A DNA stretch of 64,000 nt from Verrucomicrobiaceae bacterium (GTDB taxonomy: Bacteria; Verrucomicrobiota; Verrucomicrobiia; Verrucomicrobiales; Verrucomicrobiaceae): positions 1 to 64,000 of the forward strand of contig JAIXYN010000098.1 in assembly GCA_027490195.1 (NCBI GenBank). Direction: 5' to 3'. Positions 27,187-36,466 of the stretch are shown here, in pieces (the first letter of the stretch is position 1; each line of letters starts with the position of its first letter). A program made the position numbers and the translations under genes. The notes beneath the pieces are model-generated. The model had not been told where the DNA came from and searched no databases. It saw only the letters and a program-made list of their open reading frames with translations.

Positions 27187-29897
27187 TGTTCCGCCACCCA
27201 GAATGGTTCGCTCTTCTGCCCGTGCTGCTGCTGGCAGGCTGGCTCCTGCCACGCCTCATGCTCAAGCGTCCGGTGCGGCTGCTGCTCGTCGCTTTGATCA
27301 CGCTGAGCCTGGCGCAGCCGCAGTGGCGGCGTCTCGCAGACGGCGTTGATCTCTGGGTCCTGCTGGACTCTTCCACCTCCGCCGAGCAGCCGATGGCCAA
27401 GGGCATACAGGAATGGGAGAAGCTGCTCGAAAAAAGCCGGGGCCGCGAAGACCGCATCTTTTACCTCAACTACGCGGCGGAGGTGATGAAGCGCGGTGCT
27501 GAAGGCGCGGAGATGTATGCCCGCAATCAGACCCAGACGCGCACCGCCCAGGCCGTGACTCAGGCGCTCGCCTTTGCCCAGCGTGAAGGCCGTGGCAGAC
27601 CGGCGCGCATCCTGACCATCACCGACGGTTATTCCACCGAGCCTCTCACCGGCCTCGCCTCCAAACTCACGCAGCAGGGCGTGGAGCTGGACTACCGCCT
27701 CGCCCGTGAAATCGAGACCACCGACTACCGCGTCTCCGCCATGAAGCTCCCTGCGCGCGCGCAGTTGGGCGAACCCTTCCTCATCGAAATCGAACTGCGT
27801 GGCACCACCGATGGCAAGGTCCCCCTCACACTGCTGCGCAACGGGCGTGAACTCAAAACAAGCGAAGTGGCAGTGCAGCTTGGCAGCGGCAAGATCCGCT
27901 TCACCGACCGCCTGCCTGCTGCCGGTGTGGCGCATTACGAAGCCATCATCCAGCCTGGCAAGGACGCGCACTCGGGAAACAACCGCCATGAGGCCATGAT
28001 CGAAATCGCCGGCGGTCCTCGCGTGCTGCTGCTGACAAAGTACACGAATGATCCCGTCGCAGAAACATTGCAGCGGCAGGGATTCACCGTCGAGACCGTC
28101 ACGGAACTTCGCTCATTGCGTCCCGGCCAGCTCGCTGGAGTGAAGTGCGTCATCTTCAACAATGTCCCCGCATTCGAACTGCCCTCCGAGTTTCTGCCAG
28201 CCATGGATTTTTACGTGCGCGAGCAGGGTGGCAGCATCCTCATGGCGGGTGGCAAACAGAGCTTTGCAGCAGGCGGCTACTTTGAATCTCCACTCGATCC
28301 ACTGCTGCCAGTCTCGCTGGAGATGAAACAGGAGCATCGCAAGCTCATGGTGGCCATGGCCATCGTGATGGACCGCAGCGGCTCCATGGGCATGACCGTG
28401 CAGAACGGCTTCACCAAAATGCAGCTCGCCGACGAGGGCGCAGCCAATGCCATCCGCTTCCTTGGCCCGCAGGATCTGCTCGCGGTTTATGCCGTGGACA
28501 GCGAAGCCCATGAAATGGTGCCGCTGCAGCAGGTGGGGCCGAATCGTGAAAAAATGGAGAGCGCCGTGCGCCGCATCGAAAGCACCGGCGGTGGCATCTA
28601 TGTTTACAACGGCCTCAAAGCCGCATGGGATCAGCTCAAAACAGCACCCGCTGGCCAGCGGCACATCATTCTCTTTTCAGACGCTGCGGACTCTGAGCAG
28701 CCCGATGCCTACCAGAGCCTGATGGATGAAATCACCAAGAACGGCGGCACCGTCAGTGTCATCGCCCTCGGCACCCGCAGCGATCCCGACGCATGGCTGC
28801 TCGATGACATCGCCAAGCTCGGCAAAGGCCGCATTTTTTACACCGACAAAGCCGAGGAACTGCCGAGCATCTTCAGCCAGGAAACCGTCGCCGTGGCACG
28901 CAGCGCCTTCATTGCCGAACCCGTCGGCACCAAGGCGGCCGGCGGCTGGTTTGAGATCAGCAGCCAGACCTTCGAGTGGCCCAAGGAAGTGGATGGTTTC
29001 AATCTCAGCTACCTGCGTGACTGGGCCAGCCAGGCGCTCATCACGCAGGATGAATACGCCGCACCGCTCGTCGCCTTCGGACCACGTGGCACTGGCCGCA
29101 CGGCTGCCGTCAGTTTCCCCCTCGGTGGCGAGCACTCCCAGCGCGCGCGTGCCTGGCCCAAATACGGCGACTTTCTGCAGACACAGGTGCGCTGGCTCAT
29201 GGGCGAAACCGTGCCGCCGGGCATCGGCGTTCGGCATCGCATTGACGGCAATACCCTCACGCTGGATCTCCTCTACGACGAGGAATGGGAGTCCAAATTG
29301 CGCACCAAAGCTCCGCGTGTGGTGCTCGCACATGGTTTACGTGCCGAAGGCTCGCATGAACTCGCTTGGGAGCGTGTCGCCCCGGGGCATTTTCAGACCA
29401 GCACCGAACTCCCCGAAGGTGAAATGGTGCGCGGCGCTGTGCAGGTCGGTGGTCAGGCCATCAGCTTCGGTCCCGCCATCGTCGGCACCAGCACCGAGTG
29501 GGCCTTCGATGAGTCACGCGTGGAAGAGCTGCGCCGCGTGTCCCAAACCAGCGGCGGCCGCGAGCTGCTGGAAATGAGCCAGGCCTGGCGCAGCCCCACC
29601 ATCCCCCGCTTCACGGATCTCGGTCTCTATCTGCTCAGCGCCACCCTGCTCCTCCTGCTCTTCGAAGCCTTCGTCACACGCACCGGCTGGAAGCTGCCGC
29701 AGTGGGCCCGTGCCGAGGCCCGGCAGCGCCCCAAAGTCGTCAAACCCACCCGGGAAGCCGTACAGCATCAGCAACGGCTGCAGCAAACACCGCAGGCTGA
29801 ATCGCCCAAAACCACTTCAGTGGCGTCGGAAACGAAATCCGAACCCATCACTGATGCCGAGCGCCAGAGCCGTTTTCAGCGGGCGAAGAAACGATGA
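27183..29897 (+). CDS. large VWA-domain membrane protein
   Basis: A 904-residue protein, start MMFRHPEWFALL, with ATGA overlap to the preceding gene. Two N-terminal transmembrane helices precede a VWA-like domain with a partial metal motif (LLDSSTSAEQ). A GATase1-like segment lies near 280-375 (PRVLLLTKYTNDPVAETL), then a second VWA domain with complete DRSGSMG (about residue 395). The protein ends with a helix (LGLYLLSATLLLLLFEAFV) and a charged tail. It resembles large chloride-channel/Bat-type VWA proteins found with MoxR and is the probable terminal structural component of the operon. Confidence 0.85.
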   Translation: MMFRHPEWFALLPVLLLAGWLLPRLMLKRPVRLLLVALITLSLAQPQWRRLADGVDLWVLLDSSTSAEQPMAKGIQEWEKLLEKSRGREDRIFYLNYAAEVMKRGAEGAEMYARNQTQTRTAQAVTQALAFAQREGRGRPARILTITDGYSTEPLTGLASKLTQQGVELDYRLAREIETTDYRVSAMKLPARAQLGEPFLIEIELRGTTDGKVPLTLLRNGRELKTSEVAVQLGSGKIRFTDRLPAAGVAHYEAIIQPGKDAHSGNNRHEAMIEIAGGPRVLLLTKYTNDPVAETLQRQGFTVETVTELRSLRPGQLAGVKCVIFNNVPAFELPSEFLPAMDFYVREQGGSILMAGGKQSFAAGGYFESPLDPLLPVSLEMKQEHRKLMVAMAIVMDRSGSMGMTVQNGFTKMQLADEGAANAIRFLGPQDLLAVYAVDSEAHEMVPLQQVGPNREKMESAVRRIESTGGGIYVYNGLKAAWDQLKTAPAGQRHIILFSDAADSEQPDAYQSLMDEITKNGGTVSVIALGTRSDPDAWLLDDIAKLGKGRIFYTDKAEELPSIFSQETVAVARSAFIAEPVGTKAAGGWFEISSQTFEWPKEVDGFNLSYLRDWASQALITQDEYAAPLVAFGPRGTGRTAAVSFPLGGEHSQRARAWPKYGDFLQTQVRWLMGETVPPGIGVRHRIDGNTLTLDLLYDEEWESKLRTKAPRVVLAHGLRAEGSHELAWERVAPGHFQTSTELPEGEMVRGAVQVGGQAISFGPAIVGTSTEWAFDESRVEELRRVSQTSGGRELLEMSQAWRSPTIPRFTDLGLYLLSATLLLLLFEAFVTRTGWKLPQWARAEARQRPKVVKPTREAVQHQQRLQQTPQAESPKTTSVASETKSEPITDAERQSRFQRAKKR

Positions 29898-29977
29898 TGC
29901 AAAACCTCCTTGGATGCACTCCGGGGAACGCTAGGATGAAGGCTTGCGTGTCTTGGAGGGTGGAATTAGAATTAGCC

Positions 29978-30550
29978 ATGGTTCCCATCCTGAGACAGCC
30001 GGGTTTTCAACAGCGTGCCATGCCGCTGTCGATCAAAGCGTGGCATCAAATGATCGCCACCGGTCTTGCTCCAGCACGGGCTGAACTCCTCAGGGGGGTG
30101 ATTGTCGAAAAAATGAGCAAGTCCATCATCCATACCAAGCTCTCTGCGCGAATCTTCGCCTTGCTGCAAAAACTGGCAGGCGATCAAATGTGGGTCCGCA
30201 AGGAAGATCCGCTGACCTTGACGGATTCAGAGCCAGAGCCCGATGCCTCGGTTGTTGCAGGAAAGGAAGAAGACTTTCAGAGTCATCCCACAACGGCTCT
30301 CCTTGTGGTTGAGGTGTCTGTTTCCAGCCTCAATGAAGACCGTGAAATGGCTGCTTTGTATGCAGAAAATGGTGTGGCCGAATATTGGATCGTTAACGGC
30401 CAGGAGCGTTGCATTGAATGCTATCGTGATCCCGCTGCCGGTCGTTACCAAACGCAGCTTCGTATCACCGAAGGTTCCTTGCTGGAAAGCTCCGCATTGC
30501 CAGGAGTGAACGTGGACATTACTGAGTTGTTCGCGGGTATTGCCGCATAG
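29978..30550 (+). CDS. Uma2-family (DUF820) PD-(D/E)XK nuclease-like protein
   Basis: About 190 residues, chosen start MVPILRQPGF. The frame begins at 29894, where it overlaps the previous stop as ATGATG, but the first 28 codons do not look like protein. Start MPLSIKAWHQ (30020) is also reasonable. The Uma2 core is visible: LLRGVIVEKMSKS, EPEPDASVV, LVVEVSVSSLNEDREMAALYAENGVAEYWIV, giving the restriction-like D...ExS...K/R arrangement with the last lysine replaced. Uma2 proteins are common orphans of unknown role, possibly nucleases. It follows the MoxR operon but is probably unrelated to it. Confidence 0.8.
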   Translation: MVPILRQPGFQQRAMPLSIKAWHQMIATGLAPARAELLRGVIVEKMSKSIIHTKLSARIFALLQKLAGDQMWVRKEDPLTLTDSEPEPDASVVAGKEEDFQSHPTTALLVVEVSVSSLNEDREMAALYAENGVAEYWIVNGQERCIECYRDPAAGRYQTQLRITEGSLLESSALPGVNVDITELFAGIAA

Positions 30551-30622
30551 ACTGTCTTTCCAGACAAAGAATCCGTCTGTGGCAGCGTAGGTTTGAGGCA
30601 CTCAAATCCATCGTCGCTCATC

Positions 30623-31984
30623 ATGCCCACCTCTCGTCGCTCCTTCCTGAAAAACTCCACGCTCGCCTCCGCCGCTGTCGCCTTTCCGGCCTTCGTCCGT
30701 GGGCAGAACCTTAACAGCAAGCTCCAGGTCGCCTGCGTCGGCGTTAATGGCATGGGCTACAGCGATCTGCACAATGTGGGATCGCACGCCGCAGTGAAGT
30801 TCGTCGGCTTCTGCGATGTGGATGCGAATCGCTTCGACAAGGCAGACGCGGAGTTCCCTGGTGTGAAACATTTCTCCGACTATCGCGAGATGTTCAGCAC
30901 CCTGGGCGACGGCTTCGATGCCGTCACCGTGGGCATCCCCGATCACATGCACGCTCCTGTGGCCGTGGCTGCCATGCAGAAGGGCAAGCACATCTATTGC
31001 CAGAAGCCCCTCGCGCACACCGTCTGGGAGGCACGGCAGATGAAGTTGTGGGCTGAGAAGAAGAATCTCATCACCCAGATGGGCAATCAAATCCACTCGT
31101 CCATCGAGTACCGCATGGGCACACGCCTCATCAAGGAAGGCGCGATCGGCAAAATCAAAGAAGTTTACTCATGGGTCGGCGTGACGGGCAACGAGCGCAC
31201 TCGCATGTTCCAGCCACCGGCCTCGGCTCAGCCACCGGCGAATTTGAACTGGGACCTCTGGATCGGTGCCGCCCCCATGCGTGAGTATGCACCTGCCTAT
31301 CATCCCTTCATCTGGCGCGACTGGCAGGACTTCGGCGGCGGTGGCCTCGGCGACTTCGGCTGCCACATCATGGACCCCGTCTTCACCGCGCTCGATCTCA
31401 CCGCGCCCATCAGCGTTCATGCGAAGAACAGCGGCATCAATAACCAGATCTGGCCCACGCATGAGACCATCAACTACGTCTTCCCCGGCACCGAATACAC
31501 TGCTGGCAAAACGATGAAGCTGACCTGGATGGACGGCGGCCTGAAACCCAGCCACAAGCTCGCGCAGATGCCCGGAGACATCGATCTCCCCTCCAGCGGT
31601 TCCATCTTCATCGGCGAAGGCGGCACCATGGTCCTCGCCCACGTGGCCGGCCCGCGCCTCTACCCTCTCGACAAGTTCACCGGCTTCAAATATCCCAAGG
31701 AAGAAGGCCGCAGCCACTGGCACACCTGGGTGGATGCCTGCCTCGCCAGCAAAAAGACCAGCGATGGCTTCCACTACGCCGGCCCGCTCGCGGAAACCGT
31801 GCAACTCGGCAACGTGGCCACACGTCTCGCCATTCCGAAGATCGACCCCATCACGGGCCGCATGGAGGAGGCAAACAAGGTCCTCGAGTGGGACGCCTCC
31901 AATCTGAAATTCACCAACGCCCCCGAGGCTGACAGTCTGCTCACAAAAACCTACCGCAAGGGCTTCGAAGTGGCCGCTGCTTAA
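30623..31984 (+). CDS. Tat-exported Gfo/Idh/MocA family oxidoreductase
   Basis: A 453-residue NAD(P)-dependent oxidoreductase. The Tat signal SRRSFLKNSTLASAAVAF sets the start, 10 codons into the open frame. A Rossmann fold starts at LQVACVGVNGMGYSD, with CQKPLAHTVWEARQM as the EKP-equivalent catalytic box (QKP here). The C-terminal GFO_IDH_MocA domain includes DFGCHIMDPVF. Secreted members are abundant in Verrucomicrobiota and Planctomycetota and are thought to act on sugars. A strong terminator follows. Confidence 0.9.
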   Translation: MPTSRRSFLKNSTLASAAVAFPAFVRGQNLNSKLQVACVGVNGMGYSDLHNVGSHAAVKFVGFCDVDANRFDKADAEFPGVKHFSDYREMFSTLGDGFDAVTVGIPDHMHAPVAVAAMQKGKHIYCQKPLAHTVWEARQMKLWAEKKNLITQMGNQIHSSIEYRMGTRLIKEGAIGKIKEVYSWVGVTGNERTRMFQPPASAQPPANLNWDLWIGAAPMREYAPAYHPFIWRDWQDFGGGGLGDFGCHIMDPVFTALDLTAPISVHAKNSGINNQIWPTHETINYVFPGTEYTAGKTMKLTWMDGGLKPSHKLAQMPGDIDLPSSGSIFIGEGGTMVLAHVAGPRLYPLDKFTGFKYPKEEGRSHWHTWVDACLASKKTSDGFHYAGPLAETVQLGNVATRLAIPKIDPITGRMEEANKVLEWDASNLKFTNAPEADSLLTKTYRKGFEVAAA

Positions 31985-32004
31985 AACATTCCTGATCGAA
32001 TCAG

Positions 32005-32043
32005 ACGCGCGCTGAACTTAAAAAGTCAGCGCGCGTTTTTTTT
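32005..32043 (+). terminator. Rho-independent terminator after the Gfo/Idh/MocA gene
   Basis: A perfect 11-bp stem (32005-32015 with 32026-32036, ACGCGCGCTGA type) has a 10-base loop and is followed by a run of eight or more Ts ending at 32043. This is the clearest intrinsic terminator in the window. Confidence 0.9.
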
Positions 32044-32088
32044 GATGGCAATTGAGTGACTGGCGTAGTTATTGCGTCAGACATCGAT

Positions 32089-32652
32089 ATGAATTCGGAA
32101 CACACCAACGAATCATCGTCTTCCCTCAGTGGAAGCCTCCTGCTCGCCTCACCGGCCATGCGCGACTCAAACTTTGCCCGCTCCGTGGTCTTCATGGCGG
32201 CGCACAACGCGAAGGACGGAGCCTTTGGCTACATCCTGAACCGGCCGCTGGAACAATGCGTCGCCGATCTGCTCCCAGATCAGGATCTCGGCGCGCTCGG
32301 TGAGGTTCCCGTCTTCATGGGCGGCCCGGTTTCCACCGACAAGCTCGCCTTTGCCGCGCTGCATTGGAACAAACGTCGCCGTACCCTGCGTTGCCAGACA
32401 CACCTCTCGGTGACAGACGCCCTGCATGCGCTCAGTCTTGGTCATGATGTGCGCGGCTTCGTCGGCTACTCCGGCTGGAGCGGCGGCCAGCTCGAAAGCG
32501 AGCTCGAAGTGCGTTCCTGGATCACTACCGACGCACGTCCGCTGGTGCTCACCGTTGAAAAACCGACACAGATGTGGTCCGCCATTCTCAAGGACATGGG
32601 CCCCGTCTATCAAGTCATGGCCGGCATGCCTGAAGATGTGAGCCTGAATTAA
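32089..32652 (+). CDS. YqgE/AlgH family protein (UPF0301)
   Basis: A 187-residue protein. Start ATG 32089 is preferred over an upstream in-frame GTG (32056). Family motifs are clear: GSLLLASPAMRDSNFARSVV, GAFGYILNRPL, VFMGGPVSTD, and GYSGWSGGQLESEL. The family is widespread; AlgH was linked to alginate regulation in Pseudomonas, but the general biochemical role is not established. It is convergent with the repeat-rich gene across 57 bases holding a hairpin. Confidence 0.93.
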   Translation: MNSEHTNESSSSLSGSLLLASPAMRDSNFARSVVFMAAHNAKDGAFGYILNRPLEQCVADLLPDQDLGALGEVPVFMGGPVSTDKLAFAALHWNKRRRTLRCQTHLSVTDALHALSLGHDVRGFVGYSGWSGGQLESELEVRSWITTDARPLVLTVEKPTQMWSAILKDMGPVYQVMAGMPEDVSLN

Positions 32653-32662
32653 CCCAGCGTGG

Positions 32663-32687
32663 AGTGGTCCGCATTCTCCGAGTGCGG
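32663..32687. repeat. hairpin repeat with AGTGGTCCGCA, copy 1
   Basis: AGTGGTCCGCA (32663-32673) begins a hairpin whose arms are CCGCATTC (32669-32676) and GAGTGCGG (32680-32687), with one mismatch. The same 11 bases begin a perfect hairpin at 39319-39344. Both lie between the 3' ends of convergent genes. Confidence 0.6.
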
Positions 32688-32709
32688 TTCCGAGTTTGCC
32701 TGCCCGCAA

Positions 32710-35550
32710 CTACTTCGTAAACTCCTTGTCGATCGCATCCAGATACTTCGAGATCGGATCAGTGCGTGGCGGGAGCTCTTTCTGAATGGTGGCCGGCAGA
32801 TTGAGGTAGTCGTCAAACTTGCCTGACAGACGACCGCTCTCACTGGCTTCAAACCAGTCAAGGTAGTCACGCACAGCGATGGACTTCTGATACGCGATGA
32901 TCGCAAACTCATGCAGCGCGGCGAGGCGCTTGTCCATGTCCTTGGTCCTTCCGGCCTCAATGTCGTGCACCGCGACAAGATAGCCTCGGATCACCGGACG
33001 GAACAAAACACTGACACGCAGCTCCAGCGCACGCAGTGAGGCGGTGTTGGTGGCCAGAATTTTGGCGCGATCCGGGTTCTTGAGGATGTGCTGGTATTCT
33101 TCCAGCGGCAGACTCACCGGCACAAGGGCGGGGCCGGCGTTTGGGGTGGCTGCGGACACAGCTTGTGCCTGTTCAGGCGTGGCGGGCTTGGCGTTTGGAT
33201 TGGTGGTTTTGGGTTTGTCCGAAGTTTTGTCCGAAGTTTTGTCCGAAGTTTTGGCGGATGGTTTGGATGCCGGCTGGGAATTGGGATTGGTCGTGCGCGG
33301 CTTGCTGCTTTTCTTGACAGGGGGGCTCTCCTTCTCGGGTTTCTGCGCAGGCGGCTCCTCTTTGCGTGGTTCTTCTGCCTTGGGCTTGCGTTTGCGGAAA
33401 TCAAACAGCGGCTCCGCGGTCTGACGTGCGGCGGCAGGTGCGAGCATCTGCCACGCATCCGCCATCATGGGCGAGATCAGTCGTGCGACATCGAAAGTGT
33501 CAGGAGGTGTGAGGAATGCCTCCTTCTCCTTGGCGGGCGTCTCTTCTTTCTTCTCCTCAGCTTTCTTGCCACCACGAAACCAGTTCATGGGATTGAGCTT
33601 GGTGGGCTTCTTCTCTTCCTTGGCCTCCTCCTCGGCTTCAGGCTCCTTTTTGACGATGACCTTGGGTTTTTCGATGGCGGCAGCCTTCTCTTTTTCGGAC
33701 GCTTTTTTGTCAGCCGTCGCGGTCACCGCCGGTTTGTTCTCAGGCTTCTTTTCGTCACTGCCTGTACCAAAGAGGCGGCCCATGAAGCCGGGCTTCTTTT
33801 CTTCCTCCCCTTTCTTGTCTTTTTCGACAGCGGGGGGAGTTACCGCCAGTTTTTCAGCGACCTTGGGTGTGCTTTCTTTGACGCTCGGCTCTTCCGGAGT
33901 CTTTTTCTCTTCGCTGCCTGCACCGAAGAGGCGGCCCATGAAGCCAGGCTTCTTTTCCTCTTCCCCTGTCTTCTCCTTTTCGACAGCCGCGAGAGTTTCC
34001 GCCGGCTTATCAGCGATCTTGGGTGTGCTTTCTTTGGCGCTCGGCTCATCCGGCGTCTTTTTCTCGTCGCTGCCGGCACCGAAGAGACGGCTCATGAAAC
34101 CAGGTTTCTTTTCTTCATCTGCAGTCGGCTGATCTTTTTCGTCGGCAGCCTTGGGTTCGTTTTCTTTTCCACCGGCATCACCCAGAAAAAGCAGGCGGCG
34201 TAGGAGACTGCGTTTTTCTTTGGGATCCTCTTGTGCGGGCTCTTTCTTGACCTCAGCGGCGAGTTCTTTCGCCTTGGACTTGGTCGGCGCAGGCGCTGCT
34301 TGGGACTGCGCATCAGATTCGCTTGCTGCGATGACTGCCAACGGTGCCGGGATCACAAACGGGTGCAGCTTCACGTTCTTCGGGACTGCGGCAGGAAGTG
34401 CTTCGTAATGAATGGTGATGGCTTCCTCGATGGCCCTGAGACTTTCGGCTGCCCCCAATGGTTCCGAGACCCCTGGCTTGGCCAGGGCAGCTAGCTGCAA
34501 CGACCACCACTTGTTCAGGCTGGAGGCCGAGGCGGCAAAGTTTGGAAAGGCTACGCTGATCAGTTCGCGTTCTGAACGCGGGTCGCTTGCCAGGGAGTTG
34601 AGGAACTTATTCAGATTCTGTGGTCCGTTGGGCTGGTCAACGAGCGCCAGCACCAGAGCGCAGCAGGAGGTCTCATAAATAGTGCGGGATAGGTTGTCCA
34701 TCTTCACCGGGGAGGCCTCGATGATTTCCTCGATGCCATAGACTTTGCCGCTGTTGAAAAGCGTGGCAAACATGGCGCTGGGGGCGGGGCTGGCACGGTA
34801 GTCCAGCGCATGCAGCACGCCGGTCATGATCCAGTCTGGCAGCAGCAGGCGTCCTTCCGGCACCTCAATCTTCTGGTGATTGCGCAGGATGCGCTCGGCG
34901 AGCAGCGCACGCACCAGTTCCTTGCGCAGTTCCTCCTTTTTGAGCCCGGGGCCTTCATTGATCGTCACCTGAAGGTGAAAGCCGCCAAAGTTCAGTTCGG
35001 AAATGGTGGTGGAGATTGGCGGACCTTTCGACTTGGCCGCCTCCTCACCTGTGTTCAACAGCACGACGATAGGCAGCACCCACGGCTCCTTGTCATTGAG
35101 CACCTTGCGTACTTCATCGGAAACCTCCTCACAGTGCGTGGACATGGCGCTGCGAGTCTCAAAGACTTTCCCATGCACGATGAACTGCCGGCTGGTGCTG
35201 GTGGAACTGGTGACGGGAAGCTTGTCCGCAGGAGTCGAAACGCGCGGAACTTCCGTGCCCGCAGGCTTCTGCGTGGCAGCTTCCAGCGCCTGCATTTTGC
35301 TAGCGGAATTATCCGAGGCCGCAGGCGCTGCGGGTGGCTCCACCGCAGGCTTTGCAGGGGCTCCATTCGCCATCTGGCCTGGCAAGGGAGGTGGCATGGC
35401 AGTCTTCGGTGCCTCAATGGCAGCCGCAGCTTCCTTCTGCTCCTTTGTGAGCGGCGGGACCGGAGGCGCGGTTGTCTGGCCCACCGCAATCAGGGTGGTG
35501 CCAACAAAAGAGAGCACGCTCGCAAGGGCGGATGGGAAACGGCGGTTCAT
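32710..35550 (-). CDS. large exported repeat-rich low-complexity protein
   Basis: A 946-residue protein with an N-terminal signal (FPSALASVLSFVGTTLIAVG) and a Pro/Ala-rich segment. A globular region at about 110-390 (RQFIVHGKVFETRSAMSTH...) has a peptidase-like DWIMTGVLHALDY stretch, but no active-site motif is visible. Residues about 430-700 are Lys/Glu-rich with three tandem units of exactly 52 residues, each starting KKPGFM(S/G)RLFG, plus degenerate copies (RSLLRRLLFLGD, LNPMNWFRGG). A KTSDKTSDK stretch and a helical C-terminus (DYLDWFEASESGRLSGKFDDYLNLP) end it. Probably an envelope-associated lineage-specific protein. Function unknown. Its start overlaps the upstream gene stop by 4 bases. 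Confidence 0.8.
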   Translation of the reverse strand: MNRRFPSALASVLSFVGTTLIAVGQTTAPPVPPLTKEQKEAAAAIEAPKTAMPPPLPGQMANGAPAKPAVEPPAAPAASDNSASKMQALEAATQKPAGTEVPRVSTPADKLPVTSSTSTSRQFIVHGKVFETRSAMSTHCEEVSDEVRKVLNDKEPWVLPIVVLLNTGEEAAKSKGPPISTTISELNFGGFHLQVTINEGPGLKKEELRKELVRALLAERILRNHQKIEVPEGRLLLPDWIMTGVLHALDYRASPAPSAMFATLFNSGKVYGIEEIIEASPVKMDNLSRTIYETSCCALVLALVDQPNGPQNLNKFLNSLASDPRSERELISVAFPNFAASASSLNKWWSLQLAALAKPGVSEPLGAAESLRAIEEAITIHYEALPAAVPKNVKLHPFVIPAPLAVIAASESDAQSQAAPAPTKSKAKELAAEVKKEPAQEDPKEKRSLLRRLLFLGDAGGKENEPKAADEKDQPTADEEKKPGFMSRLFGAGSDEKKTPDEPSAKESTPKIADKPAETLAAVEKEKTGEEEKKPGFMGRLFGAGSEEKKTPEEPSVKESTPKVAEKLAVTPPAVEKDKKGEEEKKPGFMGRLFGTGSDEKKPENKPAVTATADKKASEKEKAAAIEKPKVIVKKEPEAEEEAKEEKKPTKLNPMNWFRGGKKAEEKKEETPAKEKEAFLTPPDTFDVARLISPMMADAWQMLAPAAARQTAEPLFDFRKRKPKAEEPRKEEPPAQKPEKESPPVKKSSKPRTTNPNSQPASKPSAKTSDKTSDKTSDKPKTTNPNAKPATPEQAQAVSAATPNAGPALVPVSLPLEEYQHILKNPDRAKILATNTASLRALELRVSVLFRPVIRGYLVAVHDIEAGRTKDMDKRLAALHEFAIIAYQKSIAVRDYLDWFEASESGRLSGKFDDYLNLPATIQKELPPRTDPISKYLDAIDKEFTK
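33217..33252. repeat. three perfect 12-bp tandem repeats inside the repeat-rich gene
   Basis: The unit GTCCGAAGTTTT occurs three times head to tail and encodes the KTSDKTSDK stretch. The 12-base period keeps the frame, so copy number could vary without disrupting the protein. Confidence 0.9.
33779..34115. repeat. 156-bp period repeats encoding FM(S/G)RLFG units
   Basis: The block CCCATGAAGCC at 33779 recurs at 33935 and, diverged, at 34091, each exactly 156 bases apart. This equals 52 codons and gives three KKPGFM(S/G)RLFGxGS(D/E)EKK units in the protein. Copies 1 and 2 are nearly identical at the core, which suggests recent duplication. Confidence 0.85.
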
Positions 35551-36119
35551 GCGGAAGGGAAGCGGGGATCGAGCACGAGCTTGTCCCTGGCGATGGTGAT
35601 TTGGTTCATGAGGAACAAGGCCCGGATTTCCGGATCAAGCGCCTCAGCCAAAGCCTTGAGTGAGGGATAAAGCGGCCGCATCATGCCACGTGGCATGTGC
35701 AGGTGGCCGTAGGCACCACGCAGCACCTCGACACGGAAGTCCTTGTCATCGCGACTGATAGCGAGATCAATGCTGGCCGTCTGGGTGTAGCCTTTGATGT
35801 TCCAGATGAGGATCAAGCGGGCGCTGTTCGGCTCCAGATCAAGACGTGCGCCGTCAAAAGCGACCCAGCCATCGAGCATGCCAGGGATTTTTCCTGCGAG
35901 CGTCGCGGCGAGGTGGCGGTTGATGTCAGCCTCGCTGATCTCCATCACCGCCGCACGTTTGATCGTCGTCTGGCGCAGGTTGTCGGTGAGGTCATCGACT
36001 TTCGCAGGGTTCGTCGCGGCAACTTTGGGCAGATCGGCCGGCCGATGCGCTACCCAGGTGGCTCCAGCCAGCATGCTGATCCCAAGCAGCCGCAATGTCT
36101 GGAGCAGATGGCGAATCAC
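35547..36119 (-). CDS. hypothetical membrane-anchored protein upstream of the repeat-rich gene
   Basis: A 190-residue protein with a probable GTG start (complement of 36117-36119). An N-terminal hydrophobic anchor (LLQTLRLLGISMLAGATWVA) precedes a soluble domain (VMEISEADINRHLAATLAGKIPGMLDGWVAFDGARLDLEPNSARL in pieces) that resembles small lipid- or polymer-binding folds, but I cannot name it. It overlaps the downstream 946-residue gene by 4 bases, so the two are probably one functional pair in the envelope. Confidence 0.72.
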   Translation of the reverse strand: MIRHLLQTLRLLGISMLAGATWVAHRPADLPKVAATNPAKVDDLTDNLRQTTIKRAAVMEISEADINRHLAATLAGKIPGMLDGWVAFDGARLDLEPNSARLILIWNIKGYTQTASIDLAISRDDKDFRVEVLRGAYGHLHMPRGMMRPLYPSLKALAEALDPEIRALFLMNQITIARDKLVLDPRFPSA

Positions 36120-36154
36120 GGCGGCAGGGGTGGGGTATGGATGCGAGCTCAGTT

Positions 36155-36466
36155 CTAGGCACCCGACGTCTTGGCAGGTGCCGCTGGGGTGGAGGCAGGA
36201 GCAGGGCTGGCAGCGGGTGTCGAACTTGTGGAGGCTGAGGCGCTTTCAGAATCTTTCTTCGCCGCCGCTTTGTAGGAATCACTGCGGTAGTCCGTGATGT
36301 AGAAACCGTTGCCCTTAAAGATGAAACCTGCACCCATTCCAATCTTGCGCTTCACCGGACCCGGGCAGGCTTCAACTGGGCAGTCAGTGAGGTGCGGATC
36401 CTTCATTGACTGTTTGGCCTCAAACTTGTGGCCGCACGTCGTGCATTCGTAATCGTAAGTGGGCAT
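36155..36466 (-). CDS. FmdB-family zinc ribbon protein
   Basis: A 103-residue protein. MPTYDYECTTCGHKFEAKQSM is the FmdB-type zinc ribbon, with the first CxxC and the second pair in CPVEAC. RKIGMGAGFIFKGNGFYITDY is the conserved second half. The tail after residue 65 is Ser/Ala/Pro-rich and likely disordered. Named from a putative formamidase regulator; the true function of most members is unknown. Confidence 0.92.
   Translation of the reverse strand: MPTYDYECTTCGHKFEAKQSMKDPHLTDCPVEACPGPVKRKIGMGAGFIFKGNGFYITDYRSDSYKAAAKKDSESASASTSSTPAASPAPASTPAAPAKTSGA

Noticed and set aside
33217-33252. Possible CRISPR-like array
   Set aside because: The three 12-bp units are directly adjacent without spacers and lie inside a coding frame.
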